64,000 nucleotides of DNA from Shewanella abyssi (GTDB lineage: Bacteria > Pseudomonadota > Gammaproteobacteria > Enterobacterales > Shewanellaceae). The position numbers and the translations under genes were made by a program. The DNA is taken from contig NZ_JAKIKR010000005.1 of the NCBI RefSeq assembly GCF_023284025.1, forward strand, positions 1 to 64,000, written 5' to 3'. Within the stretch, counting starts at the first letter, position 1; every line of letters starts with the position of its first letter. Below the pieces are notes generated by a model. The model ran no database searches. It was given only the letters and a program-made list of their open reading frames with translations, and was not told the DNA's origin. Below are positions 45,293 through 56,014 of the stretch, piece after piece.

Positions 45293-46606
45293 TTAACTTT
45301 CTCTGAAGGCAAGCTCGAATGAGCTGCCTAACGGCGACAACAAGTACTCCAATAACGTTCTTGGCTGTAATACGATAAACACATCGGCTGACATACCTGG
45401 GTATAACTTAATATTAGATTGCTTGCTATCAACTGGGTTGAGCTTAACTTTGACAAGATAACCCTCTGGCTGTCCTGCAGCAGAAGCAAAAAAACGGTCC
45501 GCTGAAACATGTATAATTTCACCCGCCATAGGCGCTGCATCTCGGCTGTCATAGGCGGTGAGTCGTACTTGAGTTAATAGCCCAGGATGAACGACATCAA
45601 TATCTTCAGGTCGAACATAGGCCTCTACAATCATCTCATCCGTTTCAGGTACCAACTCCATCAATATTTGCCCCGGAGATATGACAGCACCAATAGAGTG
45701 AATAGTCATGGCGACTACCGTGCCACTGTGCTGGGCAGTGATGGTGACATGCTGTTTCTTATCCGCTTGAGCAGAGAGTCTATGTCGGCCTTCATCTCTT
45801 AGCTGACGCTGCTCTTGCAGCTGTTGTGCCCAATGCAGTTGTCGATTTGAACTGTCAGCTGCGTGACCTTGATTAAGCTCCCCCAGCCTTGCTGTAGTAA
45901 CATCAACTTCTGCGCGTAACTGCGCTAACAGTCCTTCAACTCCTGACTCACTGCGCTGAATAGCCAAGTGACGGGATTTAGAGACAAAGCCGTCATCTAA
46001 CAAACGGGCATTCATCTGCACCTCTTCTTGTACTAAACTCAATTGTTTCTGGGTCGCTTTAAGCCTTAACTTAACGCCTTTGAGGTTGTGCTCTAGCTGA
46101 TTTTTTTGGAAGCCATATTGTTGATTGAACATGCGAAAATCTGATGTTTGTCGTTCAAACATTAGCTGTTGGATTATCATTATCTGTGCAACTTCATCCC
46201 TTTGCTGATGCTCTAAAACCAGAGCTGAAAAAACTAAGCCCAATTGACTGGATAGCCCTTTACCCGCGAGTAATCGCGTAAGCCTGTCTATTTGAGCTTG
46301 TGCTCGTACCGTCTTTAATAGTATTCGTTGATAATCGGCTTCAACTTGCACATCACTTAACTCGATGAGTGTTTGTCCTTTCTCTACATGCTGACCTTCA
46401 AAAGTGAAAATTTGCTTCACTTGTCCGCCATGAAGGTGCTGCACTTTTTTGACTTGGGACTCCGCCACAAGCTTGCCTGGTGCAATTGCTGCGGCATCGA
46501 TCTCGATTAAGCTGGCCCAAATAACAAAACCACCCATCGCAATAGCGATAATCGATAAACCAAAGACAATCACCTTGCGGGTATTAAATTCAATAACATC
46601 ATCCAT
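45293..46606 (-). CDS. HlyD-family type I secretion adaptor
   Basis: A 437-residue adaptor for the RTX protein. A membrane helix at about 12-34 is followed by a lipoyl half (HLHGGQVKQIFTFEGQHVEKG), a long coiled coil (about 100-270), the second lipoyl half (AQHSGTVVAMTIHSIGAVI) and a C-terminal beta domain (YLVKVKLNP ... LYPGMSADVFI). This is the PrtE/HlyD layout. ATG 46606 has AAGGAAAAG upstream, and upstream in-frame codons overlap the ABC gene. It is 10 bases after the ABC stop and 42 bases before the RTX start. Confidence 0.92.
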   Translation of the reverse strand: MDDVIEFNTRKVIVFGLSIIAIAMGGFVIWASLIEIDAAAIAPGKLVAESQVKKVQHLHGGQVKQIFTFEGQHVEKGQTLIELSDVQVEADYQRILLKTVRAQAQIDRLTRLLAGKGLSSQLGLVFSALVLEHQQRDEVAQIMIIQQLMFERQTSDFRMFNQQYGFQKNQLEHNLKGVKLRLKATQKQLSLVQEEVQMNARLLDDGFVSKSRHLAIQRSESGVEGLLAQLRAEVDVTTARLGELNQGHAADSSNRQLHWAQQLQEQRQLRDEGRHRLSAQADKKQHVTITAQHSGTVVAMTIHSIGAVISPGQILMELVPETDEMIVEAYVRPEDIDVVHPGLLTQVRLTAYDSRDAAPMAGEIIHVSADRFFASAAGQPEGYLVKVKLNPVDSKQSNIKLYPGMSADVFIVLQPRTLLEYLLSPLGSSFELAFRES

Positions 46607-46616
46607 GATCTTTTCC

Positions 46617-48329
46617 TTACTGGTTTGCTGCAGGTTTATCGATTGATTGCACGGCATTTTCGGTGCGCTCACTTATTTCATGTATATCTGAGATGAATTT
46701 TTCTTTCGGTCCTGCCTTTTCAATATAACCATCACGCAAACAAACGACCCAGTCCATCTGCCTTAAAAAACCGGCTCTGTGACTTATCATAATGACGGTG
46801 ATCCCCTGTTCCTTACAGTGTTGCAGCACTATCGCTAGCGCCACTTCGCCTTCTGGATCAAGGTTGGAGTTGGGCTCATCAAGAATTAACACTTTAGGTT
46901 TACTAAACAAAGCCCTAGCAAGGGCAAGTCGTTGCTTTTGCCCACCACTTATTTGGCTAGCGGCTTCTCCAAGCTGGGTCTCATAACCTTGAGGAAATGC
47001 GATAATGAGTTCATGTACACAGGCAAGACGCGCGGCTGCAACGATATCTTTAGGCTCCGCATCGCTGAAGCGACAGATATTTTGCGCAACGGTGCCTGAA
47101 AGTAGCTCTACATCTTGCGATACAAAACCAATATAGCGACCAAGTTCGTCACCATTCCACTGGTTTAGACATGCCCCATCAAGCTTTACCATGCCGCTGG
47201 TTGGCGCTATAATTCCCATTAGAAGTTTGGCTAAGGTCGATTTACCTGAGCCACTTGGCCCGATAATGGCCAATGACAACCCTGCTTGTAATCTAAAATT
47301 AATGTTGGTCAATACCGGTTTGTTATGACGGTCTATCGCAAAGCTTACCCGCTCTAGCAAATACTCCCCCTTGGGTGCAGGTAGAGAGGTCTTTTTCTCC
47401 TCTGGCGCTCTCTTTAACGCCACTTTTAAGCGTTGGTATGCTTGCCAGCTAGACTCCCAGTTTTTCCAGCAGCCGACGGCCTGCTCTATGGGTGCCATTG
47501 CGCGGCCGAGAATAATCGATGCGGCAATAATCTCACCAGTACCCAGTTGTTGTGTCAGAACAAGCCCAACACCTATTCCAATAATGGCGACCTGCAGCAG
47601 GGTCCGTGTTAATCGAGTCAGTACCAACATCACGCTAACTTTGTCTGCCACACTCCACTGCAAACCCAGTAACTGTTGATGCCCTTTTTGCCAGTGTTTA
47701 GCGACGTCACCCGCCATTCCCATCGCTTGTAATGAGCTTGCATGCCTTAAAATATCGTTGATCTGCATACTGCTTTTAATAACGGCTTTAGTCGCCGCAT
47801 CTTGTGGCGGCTTAGCGGCGGCTTTAACTCCGAAGGCTAATAACGACAGCACAATAGCACCCAATGTTGCGGTAATGCCCAGTAGTGGATGCAAACCAAA
47901 TAGCACAATAAGAAAGATAATCACCCATGGGGCATCAAATATTGCCGTGGTTGAAGGGGTAAGCAGTACGCTTCTTACTTCACGAACATCGAGCAAACTT
48001 TGCTTGCTGATACTCCCTTGCCGCGCTGATTCTTTAATCGCTTCATGCACTAAGAGTGAGCTCAGCTTCATTTCAAGTTTGAGACCACTTTGCTGCATTA
48101 ATTTATTGCGTACAAAGTCCAAGGAGGCCTGAACAATAAGGAGAAATACAACGATGAGGGTAAGATTGAACAGGGTATGGTAACTGGAGCTTGCGATGAC
48201 ACGACCAAACAGTTGCAAACTATAAATGGGTAATGCCAACATCAACAAATTGACAAAGAGACTAAATATCGCCACATACTTTAATTCCATTTGTAGTGAG
48301 CGAATAATACTATTGAAGTGATTATTCAT
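46617..48329 (-). CDS. PrtD-type type I secretion ABC exporter
   Basis: A 570-residue ABC half-transporter with the membrane domain at about 15-310, Walker A GPSGSGKST, signature ISGGQKQR, Walker B VLILDEPNSNLD and switch SHR. It has no C39 or C39-like domain, matching the PrtD group that exports RTX proteins. ATG 48329 has GGAG about nine bases upstream. It is first of the ABC-adaptor-substrate operon; the outer-membrane TolC partner is not in the window. Confidence 0.92.
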   Translation of the reverse strand: MNNHFNSIIRSLQMELKYVAIFSLFVNLLMLALPIYSLQLFGRVIASSSYHTLFNLTLIVVFLLIVQASLDFVRNKLMQQSGLKLEMKLSSLLVHEAIKESARQGSISKQSLLDVREVRSVLLTPSTTAIFDAPWVIIFLIVLFGLHPLLGITATLGAIVLSLLAFGVKAAAKPPQDAATKAVIKSSMQINDILRHASSLQAMGMAGDVAKHWQKGHQQLLGLQWSVADKVSVMLVLTRLTRTLLQVAIIGIGVGLVLTQQLGTGEIIAASIILGRAMAPIEQAVGCWKNWESSWQAYQRLKVALKRAPEEKKTSLPAPKGEYLLERVSFAIDRHNKPVLTNINFRLQAGLSLAIIGPSGSGKSTLAKLLMGIIAPTSGMVKLDGACLNQWNGDELGRYIGFVSQDVELLSGTVAQNICRFSDAEPKDIVAAARLACVHELIIAFPQGYETQLGEAASQISGGQKQRLALARALFSKPKVLILDEPNSNLDPEGEVALAIVLQHCKEQGITVIMISHRAGFLRQMDWVVCLRDGYIEKAGPKEKFISDIHEISERTENAVQSIDKPAANQ

Positions 48330-48435
48330 ATATTCGCACTCCATTGCGAAAGATACTGCAGGGGCTTAGGTGATTCTTGATTAAGTTATTCTTAGTATAG
48401 CCAACCGCAAAATTTAATTTGCTTAAGACAAAAAA

Positions 48436-48462
48436 AATCCCCTACTCAAAAAGTACGGGATT
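48436..48462 (-). terminator. Terminator of the oad operon
   Basis: AATCCC-TACT pairs with AGTA-GGGATT around a single C-C mismatch, 41 bases beyond oadB. On the minus strand it is followed by eight T. Confidence 0.8.
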
Positions 48463-48502
48463 GATTTAATTAATAAAATTATTCATTATTTTACAATTGT
48501 CG

Positions 48503-49633
48503 TTAGCCAAGTACGGCGAGTAACACTCCTGCGGCAACCGCACTGCCTAACACGCCGGCCACATTCGGCCCCATTGCATGCATCAACAGGAAGTTTTGAT
48601 TGTTAGCTTCAAGACCTACTTTATTAACCACTCGCGCCGCCATTGGCACCGCTGATACACCCGCTGCCCCTAGCAGTGGATTGATCTTACCCCCTGACAG
48701 CTTGCTCATTAGCTTAGCCATTAACACGCCCGTCGCCGTACCAATACCAAAAGCAACCGCACCGAGCACCAAAATGCCTAAGGTTTCAATTTGCAGAAAC
48801 TGATCGGCAGATAATTTAGAGCCCACTGCAAGTCCGAGGAAGATGGTGACGATATTAATCAGCTCATTTTGCGCAGTGTTAGATAATCTATCCACTACAC
48901 CCGACTCGCGCATTAAGTTACCTAAACAAAACATGCCGACTAATGGTGTTGCTGCTGGAAGAAACAAAATCGTTAACCCTAGAACCATAAGTGGGAAGAT
49001 TATTTTTTCCATCTTACTCACTTCACGCAGCTGCTCCATCTTGATCTTACGCTCAGATTCTGTTGTTAGTAGTCTCATAATCGGTGGCTGAATAAGCGGC
49101 ACTAATGCCATATATGAGTATGCAGCAACCGCAATGGCACCAAGCAGATCAGGCGCCAGTTTGGAGGCCAAGAAGATAGCTGTTGGCCCGTCCGCCCCTC
49201 CAATAATCGCAATTGCGGCGGCGTCTTGCATGGAAAATTCAAATCCTGGCACCAGGTTTAAGCCTATTGCCCCGAGCAAGGTGGCAAAAATACCAAACTG
49301 CGCTGCCGCGCCAAGCAATAACATTTTAGGGTTAGCAATCAATGCTCCAAAATCAGTTAATGCGCCCACCCCCATAAAGATCAGCAGTGGGAAAATCCCC
49401 GTTTCAATACCCACATGATAGGCAAAGTAGAGCAAACCGCCTTCATCGGTAAATCCAGCATTAGGAATATTGGCTAAAATAGCGCCAAACCCTATGGGTA
49501 ATAGTAATAACGGCTCAAAGCCTTTTCCGATAGCGAGAAACAGTAATAGGCAACCAATACCCATCATTAACACTTGGCCTGGCGTAAAATTGGCAATGCC
49601 GGACTCAGACCAAAAGGCAATTAATCCTTCCAT
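48503..49633 (-). CDS. oadB: Sodium-pumping oxaloacetate decarboxylase, beta subunit
   Basis: A 376-residue membrane protein with about nine to eleven segments. The conserved [21 protein letters not shown] and GLAVGSKL segments around the Na+ path are present. It decarboxylates carboxybiotin and uses the energy to export Na+. It is the third gene of oadGAB, starting 8 bases after oadA. Confidence 0.96.
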   Translation of the reverse strand: MEGLIAFWSESGIANFTPGQVLMMGIGCLLLFLAIGKGFEPLLLLPIGFGAILANIPNAGFTDEGGLLYFAYHVGIETGIFPLLIFMGVGALTDFGALIANPKMLLLGAAAQFGIFATLLGAIGLNLVPGFEFSMQDAAAIAIIGGADGPTAIFLASKLAPDLLGAIAVAAYSYMALVPLIQPPIMRLLTTESERKIKMEQLREVSKMEKIIFPLMVLGLTILFLPAATPLVGMFCLGNLMRESGVVDRLSNTAQNELINIVTIFLGLAVGSKLSADQFLQIETLGILVLGAVAFGIGTATGVLMAKLMSKLSGGKINPLLGAAGVSAVPMAARVVNKVGLEANNQNFLLMHAMGPNVAGVLGSAVAAGVLLAVLG

Positions 49634-49641
49634 GACGACTC

Positions 49642-51441
49642 CTAAGCTAAGGCTAACAGCTGACTACCAACTGATACCGAATCGCCCTCTTTAACCCAAA
49701 CCTGAGAGATCACTCCATCAGCCTCGGCCCTGACTTCGGTTTCCATCTTCATCGCTTCCAAAATAATAACCACATCGCCCTCTTTTACCGTGTCACCCGC
49801 AGAAACATGCACTTTAAAAATATTACCTGAGAGTGGTGCATTCTGCTCTAGCTTAACGACCGAGGTATCAACCGCGGCAGGTACAGCAAAAGGAACCACG
49901 TTTTCGGCAGGCGTAATCTCACAGATGTCACCACCTTCGGCCACTTCAACAACAAAGCGCTGGCCTTGCACTGTGACAGTATAGGTTTCCGGCCCTTGCT
50001 TACTTGCCGCTGCAGCCTGCGCTTTTTTAGCTTGCTCAAGCGCTTTTGCAGCCACTTCTGGCTTAGGTTCAAATGCATCTGGGTTATTGCGGTTTTTAAG
50101 AAATTTCAACCCGATTTGTGGGAATAATGCGTAAGTTAATACGTCATCGTCCACCTCTGTTGATAGGATGATTGCCTCAGCGTTGGCCTTTTCAGCTAAC
50201 TCAAGACGTAATCGGTCCAGCTCTGCTTCAAGCAGGTCTGCAGGACGACAAGTAATTGCCTCAGCTCCCGCTAACACCCGTAGCTGCAACTCGCGATTCA
50301 CCGGGGCTGGCGTTGTACCATATTCGCCCTTTAGCACGCCTTCAGTCTCTTTGGTGAGCGATTTATAACGCTCACCAGTTAACACGTTAATCACCGACTG
50401 AGTACCGACAATTTGCGAGGTTGGCGTTACTAAAGGTAGGAAACCCAAGTCTTCGCGAACACGGGGGATCTCTTCTAACACTAGATCTAATTTGTCAGCG
50501 GCACCCTGCTCTTTAAGCTGGCTTTCCATGTTGGTCAGCATACCACCGGGGACTTGGGCACGAAGAATGCGCGGATCAATCCCCTTAAGCTCACCTTCGA
50601 ATGCCGCATATTTTTTGCGTACAACTCTAAAGTAAGCGGCTATCTCTTCCAATAACGCCATGTCATAACCGGTTGCTCTGTCGGTATCTTCGACCATTGC
50701 CACAAGCGTTTCCGTTGCGCTGTGGCCGTATGTCTGACTCATCGATGAAATGGCGGTATCAAGGACATCAATACCCGCTTCAATCGCTTTTTGATATGTG
50801 GCGGTGCTCAGGCCTGTTGTTGCATGGCAATGCAGCGAAACAGTCAAATCCGTTTGAGATTTGATTTGGCTAATCATGTCAAAGGCATCGAATGGCTTTA
50901 GTAATCCAGCCATATCTTTAATACATAAGGAGTGGCAGCCCATGTCTTCAAGACGCTTAGCCATGTCAATCCAAGTAGCCGTGGTATGTACTGGGCTAGT
51001 GGTGTAAGAGATGGTCCCTTGGGCATGAGCGCCAACGTCAACGACAGACTTAACGGCAGTTTCAAGGTTACGCACATCATTCATGGCATCGAAAATACGG
51101 AATACATCTACACCGTTAGTGTGAGCACGTTCAACAAAACGGTTAACTAAATCATCAGCATAGTGGCGGTAGCCTAAAAGGTTTTGTCCCCTAAGCAGCA
51201 TTTGTTGCGGCGTATTAGGCATGGCCTTTTTAAGCTCTCTAATACGTTCCCATGGATCTTCACCAAGATAACGAATGCAAGAATCAAACGTTGCACCGCC
51301 CCATGATTCAAGCGACCAAAAGCCAACTTTATCGAGCAATGGTGCGATGGGTAACATATCTTCGGTACGTAACCGAGTAGCGAGAATGGATTGGTGAGCA
51401 TCTCTTAAGACGACATCGGTTAAAGCCAGTGGCTTGCTCAT
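49642..51441 (-). CDS. oadA: Oxaloacetate decarboxylase, alpha subunit (biotin)
   Basis: A 599-residue carboxyltransferase. The N-terminal TIM barrel (about 5-300) starts [15 protein letters not shown] and has the metal ligands in [11 protein letters not shown]-terminal biotin-carrier domain (about 520-599) holds the biotinylated lysine in EAMKMETE. A Pro/Ala/Lys/Gln linker separates them. It takes CO2 from oxaloacetate onto biotin. Start ATG 51441 with AGGGAG upstream; 17 bases after oadG. Confidence 0.97.
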   Translation of the reverse strand: MSKPLALTDVVLRDAHQSILATRLRTEDMLPIAPLLDKVGFWSLESWGGATFDSCIRYLGEDPWERIRELKKAMPNTPQQMLLRGQNLLGYRHYADDLVNRFVERAHTNGVDVFRIFDAMNDVRNLETAVKSVVDVGAHAQGTISYTTSPVHTTATWIDMAKRLEDMGCHSLCIKDMAGLLKPFDAFDMISQIKSQTDLTVSLHCHATTGLSTATYQKAIEAGIDVLDTAISSMSQTYGHSATETLVAMVEDTDRATGYDMALLEEIAAYFRVVRKKYAAFEGELKGIDPRILRAQVPGGMLTNMESQLKEQGAADKLDLVLEEIPRVREDLGFLPLVTPTSQIVGTQSVINVLTGERYKSLTKETEGVLKGEYGTTPAPVNRELQLRVLAGAEAITCRPADLLEAELDRLRLELAEKANAEAIILSTEVDDDVLTYALFPQIGLKFLKNRNNPDAFEPKPEVAAKALEQAKKAQAAAASKQGPETYTVTVQGQRFVVEVAEGGDICEITPAENVVPFAVPAAVDTSVVKLEQNAPLSGNIFKVHVSAGDTVKEGDVVIILEAMKMETEVRAEADGVISQVWVKEGDSVSVGSQLLALA

Positions 51442-51458
51442 GGTAAACTCCCTACTTA

Positions 51459-51704
51459 TTATGCTTTTTGACGGTGTTGATGAATTGCAGAGGCGATAAC
51501 GGCTGCCATTAAGGGGCTCACTGCGGGTTTACTTACTGCCGGTTGGCGAGGTTTATCGGCTGCTTTCTCTTGGGGTACAGGCGCATATTTTTTCGCAACA
51601 AGCTTCATTGCCAAAATCAATATACCTAAAAATACAAACACCAAAGACATGCCGAGTATCATGATCCCTAGCGCATCGGTTAACTGCTCTGATATTGTTT
51701 CCAT
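51459..51704 (-). CDS. oadG: Oxaloacetate decarboxylase, gamma subunit
   Basis: An 81-residue protein with one N-terminal membrane helix (about 12-34, [20 protein letters not shown]), a Lys/Pro-rich linker and a short C-terminal part containing HQHRQK, which in this family binds zinc and the alpha subunit. First gene of oadGAB; GAGGAAGAG precedes the ATG. Confidence 0.93.
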   Translation of the reverse strand: METISEQLTDALGIMILGMSLVFVFLGILILAMKLVAKKYAPVPQEKAADKPRQPAVSKPAVSPLMAAVIASAIHQHRQKA

Positions 51705-52190
51705 CTCTTCCTCTCACCAGCCCTAAATTTACTTAGAAAAAATCGCTGCAACCAAGTTGCCCGCATTCTAGCTGCCCACTTTACAACTGCGCAACCAAAG
51801 TAACGTAAAATGGATATTTATGCACTGCCAGATCGCAAATTATGCATTTTTTGCGACTACGATCGAATAGTGAATAGCTCAAGGACGCGTTTAGCAATCA
51901 AAAACAATAACCAATCTATAACAAAATAGCGAGCGCTTTGTAAATTGGTCATACCAAAAATAATGTAAATATCACACCACTGATGATAATTCTTCAATTT
52001 ACAAGCACAATAAATGATGATTCATTAGCTTTGTCGCGGATCAGGCTAGATATTTATAATCTGAATGTTGAATTGAAGGATAATGATTTCAGCTATGAGA
52101 ACAGAGATGCAATAAAATGGTGCAGATGAAATTTTATGCAGTCATCGACTAAGCTAACAGTGTCATTTAAATGAGTTATCGACAAGCACA
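51705..52190. other. Intergenic region upstream of oadG
   Basis: About 485 bases between the bat operon's end and oadG. It contains a 7-bp inverted repeat TCGCAAA/TTTGCGA at 51833-51856 with a 10-base spacer, a candidate operator about 130 bases upstream of oadG. The rest is AT-rich without recognisable genes. Confidence 0.4.
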
Positions 52191-53444
52191 TTATTTTATT
52201 AGATATCTAAGCGCTTCTTTGACGGAAAACTTCTCCCCCTCTTTGGGTTTGAATGGATTGCTATTGTTTTCAGCTGCAGAGCTAAAGCATGCGCTAAATA
52301 ATTCCGATATAAGCTGGTGTTTTTTAAGCTGCTCTGCTGAAGCTGGCAGCGGTAACGAAGGTTTGATTATTGCAGGTGCAGATAGCTTGTCACCACGTCG
52401 ATACAATAGATTGATAAACTCTCGCCAATTTCCGCCTAACAGTGCTGTGGTTAATTTAACGCGTAGTGGCAGTATTCGATTTTTTAATCCAAGCAAAATC
52501 AATAAAATGGTTGTAGATACGACCAGCGCAAACAACACCACATCACGACCGGTACTGCTGCCGGCTACATTGAGCTCCTTTTCAGCGAAGTTTAATCGAT
52601 GTAAACCAAAGTCAGGCTCCCACCACATAACCTCTTCTCCTCCAACAATAAATTTACCGCCGTCTTCGACAATATAATGAAGCTCTTGACTCAGTATTGC
52701 GCTGTTTTCTCCACGGTTATTGTTGTCAGTCAGTTTGGCTTCAAGCGCAATCACATTAACGCCATCGGGTGAGGTCATTAAAATTCGGGGGATATTCATT
52801 GCAGGGAGATTAGCAACAGAGATTTTGATTTTGCGCTTAATCACATCACCAACATTATAACTAGGCTGCGATAGCGACCACAGGTCCTCAATCAATACCG
52901 ATTCAGAGACGATATATTGTTCTGCATTTTTAAGACTGCTAGGGATATGCGCGTAAAGAGCTACCGCGTCCGACATCAAGGTTACAGTCTTAGACTCTCC
53001 ACTGCTGCTATCCATGTATTTGATTTTAAATCTAACGCTCGGCACTTCAATAACGCCTTTATGTTCAGGGTAAAGATACAGATCCCAGATCTGAGAAGAG
53101 AGCGTTTGCCCTAGGATTGTTCTGCTGCCATTAATCGCAAATGAAGAGGTTTGAGACAATCGAGCACTGGACATCGAAGGTAAGTCAAACTCAGTGCCGC
53201 CGTTAAAAAAGCCGTTAACCAGCAGCTCAAATCGCAACACAATTTGCTCACCGACAACAGGATGAACGTTAGACACTTGAGTCAATATTTGGCTCGATGG
53301 CGTTACTGTGTTTACAGTATTAGTCGCTGCAATATTAGTGGCTATCGCACTACTGCTGATCCAAACCATAGCAAAGAGAAACAGTGCCACACGCTTACAC
53401 TGCAGCGCTAAACGAAGAGTAAAATGGCCAGCCTTGCTAATCAT
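52191..53444 (-). CDS. batD: BatD-like protein
   Basis: A 417-residue periplasmic protein anchored by a membrane segment at about 325-345. A signal peptide is followed by Ig-like beta domains (VGEQIVLRFELLV; GTEFDLPSMSSARL; YNVGDVIKRKIKISV) and a cytoplasmic tail. This is the BatD plan of the Bacteroides aerotolerance-type operon. It is last in the operon and overlaps the VWA/TPR gene by 8 bases. Confidence 0.8.
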   Translation of the reverse strand: MISKAGHFTLRLALQCKRVALFLFAMVWISSSAIATNIAATNTVNTVTPSSQILTQVSNVHPVVGEQIVLRFELLVNGFFNGGTEFDLPSMSSARLSQTSSFAINGSRTILGQTLSSQIWDLYLYPEHKGVIEVPSVRFKIKYMDSSSGESKTVTLMSDAVALYAHIPSSLKNAEQYIVSESVLIEDLWSLSQPSYNVGDVIKRKIKISVANLPAMNIPRILMTSPDGVNVIALEAKLTDNNNRGENSAILSQELHYIVEDGGKFIVGGEEVMWWEPDFGLHRLNFAEKELNVAGSSTGRDVVLFALVVSTTILLILLGLKNRILPLRVKLTTALLGGNWREFINLLYRRGDKLSAPAIIKPSLPLPASAEQLKKHQLISELFSACFSSAAENNSNPFKPKEGEKFSVKEALRYLIK

Positions 53445-55023
53445 TTCTCTCCTCCTTAGTGTTAGTGTTGCTGTCCGCCTTGGGCGCTAATGAGCTAGAT
53501 TCTTGTTGAGACATGTTGTACTGAGCTTGGAACTTTGCAGCTAAAAACTGCTGTGGATCTTTACTGATATCCCTTAACCACTGCTCTTTTTTGGTGTCGC
53601 TATTTAATAACTCCTCAACTGATAACTGCTGTAGCTCAACTTGTATTTTGCCCACTTGCGGTTTATCAGCGCCAAGGTTCATGTCGGTCATATCGTCGGG
53701 GTTAATCGACTCTGGTGGGTTTTCCTCTTGTTGGCTCTCCCCTAGCTGCTTTATGTCTTCTATGAGCTGAGTCACTATTTGTAAGTTCTTTCTAGCACCA
53801 GGGAAATCAGGGTCTATCTCAAGCAATAATTGATATAGCCTCTTTGCTTTACTGTAGTTACGCCCACGAGTGTAGGTCATTGCTAGATTAAAAAGGCTCT
53901 GTAAATCGCCCTGCTGTCGATATAACCTAGCCGCTTTGCTGTACTCTTTTGCTTGATAATAAGCACGAGCCTTCCAGCTAGGATCTTCAAAGCGTAATGC
54001 CGCTGCTTGATAATCTCCCCTGTCGTAATAGTACTGACCCTGTTGATCGGCACTAAAGAACCAGTCAAGCCATTGTGCGTGCGCTGGCGCTGGTATCAAA
54101 CTGACACAGAGCACGATAGCAGTCGTCCAATACAGACTAAAACCTCGGCGAAAAAACACCAGTAACAGCAGTGCTGCCGGATAAAGTAACCAATATCCTT
54201 GATTAACCAGCTGACTTGATTGGCCAATTGCGGCCTGTTCAAGCTTTGATACTTGCTTAAGCCAACGATCACCGCCAGACAACAGGCTATCAGCTTTGAT
54301 AACCGTAAAGCCAAGCTGTGTTGCAACAGGCTCGGCTGATGCCGTCAATGAGGCAAATAGCACTCGTGCATCTTGTGCAGCAGTGAACTTTGCCAATGCT
54401 TGTCCTTGGCCTTGTCCTTCAAAACCATCCGATAAAATGAGTAAGTCAAAACCAAACTCCTTTGCATCGGGTATCGCTGCAATAACACCAATCAAACTAT
54501 CAATATCATCACCTTCAACCGGCATGATTTGCGGCGACATATAGCCCAAATATAGGGCTAACAACTCGAACTGATCTGATGGTGGTAATACTTGGTGACT
54601 GCTGCCTGCAAATGCTAGTAACGAAATAGGCCTTGAACTGCCGCGCATTAACAGTTGCGACGTCAGTAACTTTGCGCGCTCTAGGTGGCTTATGCTTCCT
54701 GCACTCTTTAACATCGATGGCGACAGATCTACCGCAATAATCAACGGCGCTTTAATATCATCGTCACTGGGTTTTAGCCAGCTTGGTCCCGCCAATGCAA
54801 TGATGATCAAGCTTGCCGTGAGCAACGTTAGCCCGATAGGCGCTTTAGTGGCGCTTTGACTATTCTGCATTGAGAATACTTTTGCTAGGTGAGTTGCTAT
54901 TACCCCTTCTCCAGCTTGTTGTTGCGCCATTTTTCGATTGCGCCAAAGGCCATACATGAGTAAACCTATAGGCACGAATAGCCACAACCAAAGTGGCTCT
55001 ACAAATGCAAAACTACTTAACAT
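53437..55023 (-). CDS. VWA-TPR protein (BatB/BatC-type fusion)
   Basis: A 528-residue membrane protein. Two N-terminal helices frame a von Willebrand A domain (about 90-280) with the MIDAS motif DLSPSM and a TxxSDGFEG-like segment. A third helix near 305 precedes TPR repeats at about 340-430 (YYDRGDYQAAALRF, KEYSKAARLYRQQGD, RNYSKAKRLYQLLLEIDP). It joins BatB and BatC functions in one protein. Overlaps the upstream VWA gene by 11 bases. Confidence 0.87.
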   Translation of the reverse strand: MLSSFAFVEPLWLWLFVPIGLLMYGLWRNRKMAQQQAGEGVIATHLAKVFSMQNSQSATKAPIGLTLLTASLIIIALAGPSWLKPSDDDIKAPLIIAVDLSPSMLKSAGSISHLERAKLLTSQLLMRGSSRPISLLAFAGSSHQVLPPSDQFELLALYLGYMSPQIMPVEGDDIDSLIGVIAAIPDAKEFGFDLLILSDGFEGQGQGQALAKFTAAQDARVLFASLTASAEPVATQLGFTVIKADSLLSGGDRWLKQVSKLEQAAIGQSSQLVNQGYWLLYPAALLLLVFFRRGFSLYWTTAIVLCVSLIPAPAHAQWLDWFFSADQQGQYYYDRGDYQAAALRFEDPSWKARAYYQAKEYSKAARLYRQQGDLQSLFNLAMTYTRGRNYSKAKRLYQLLLEIDPDFPGARKNLQIVTQLIEDIKQLGESQQEENPPESINPDDMTDMNLGADKPQVGKIQVELQQLSVEELLNSDTKKEQWLRDISKDPQQFLAAKFQAQYNMSQQESSSLAPKADSNTNTKEERND

Positions 55024-56014
55024 CAGCCCGCCCCTTACTTGCCATCGCCGTTGATATGCTGAGTGCTAACCACACAAAGATATAGATAACCAGCATAGGT
55101 CCCATCAGCCAAGGGTAAAGGTCTAGCTTAGGTAAGTAACTTTGTTGCTGATACTGTGCCGGTGCAATTTGATTCACCTGTAGTAAAACCTGCTCAATAG
55201 CGCCAGTGCTATTACCTTCGAATGCGTGGCCAGCGGTGATATTGGCAATTTTATTGAGGGTATTAAAATCGACTTTGTCATCTCCCTCGGTATCAACTGA
55301 GCCCATGCCTAAGGTAAAAATTTCTATCCCATCGGCTGCTGCCATTCGGGCGGCATCCACCGGATCTAACCTAGAGCTTGTATCGCTACCATCGGTGACT
55401 AATAACAGTATTCGCTCAGTGCTTTTGGAGCCATCAAAGGCACGAATACTCAAGCCTATCGCATCACCAATTGCGGTAGCAGGGCCTGCCATCTGCGTAT
55501 CCATTTGATCTAATAATGTCTGCCAAAGCACAGTGTCTTCAGTAAAGGGCACTTGCAAATATGCCCCGGAACCAAAAACAATCAGCCCTAGCCTATCGCC
55601 GCTACGCTGCTCTGAAAAAGTGTTAAGTAACGATTTTAGAGCCACTAAACGAGAAACTGTCCCCTGCTCATTTAACTGGTAATCCTCTTGCTCCATCGAT
55701 TGAGACAGATCGACCGCTACCATCAAGTCTCGCCCCGTCTTTTGCGTGACGACCGGCTCACCTAACAATACTGGTCGTGCTAAACAGATGATGATCGCTA
55801 TCCAACTCAGCAGTAATGCCATTGCTTGAATACGTTTTCGCTGTTTAACTTGGCTACCTGACGTGGGAGCTTGCCCTGTCGCTGCCACTAATCGAGCAAA
55901 AAAGGGCACATAGATAGAGGCTGCAGGCTGCAGGTAGGCGGGAAATATTCGGAACACAAAGGCCGGTAACACAATAAGTGCAAGCATCCATGGATATTCA
56001 AGACTGATGTTCAA
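55013..56014 (-). CDS. batA: VWA-domain membrane protein (BatA-like)
   Basis: A 333-residue protein with N-terminal helices at about 8-25 and 65-85, a von Willebrand A domain with MIDAS DLSQSM at about residue 100 and LLVTDGSDTSS, and a C-terminal membrane helix. It overlaps the DUF4381 gene by 17 bases. By family it forms a membrane complex with the MoxR ATPase. Substrate unknown. Confidence 0.88.
   Translation of the reverse strand: MNISLEYPWMLALIVLPAFVFRIFPAYLQPAASIYVPFFARLVAATGQAPTSGSQVKQRKRIQAMALLLSWIAIIICLARPVLLGEPVVTQKTGRDLMVAVDLSQSMEQEDYQLNEQGTVSRLVALKSLLNTFSEQRSGDRLGLIVFGSGAYLQVPFTEDTVLWQTLLDQMDTQMAGPATAIGDAIGLSIRAFDGSKSTERILLLVTDGSDTSSRLDPVDAARMAAADGIEIFTLGMGSVDTEGDDKVDFNTLNKIANITAGHAFEGNSTGAIEQVLLQVNQIAPAQYQQQSYLPKLDLYPWLMGPMLVIYIFVWLALSISTAMASKGRADVK

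Noticed and set aside
52171..52677. 168-codon plus-strand frame
   Set aside because: It is the antisense shadow of batD, whose reading is supported by domains and operon overlap.
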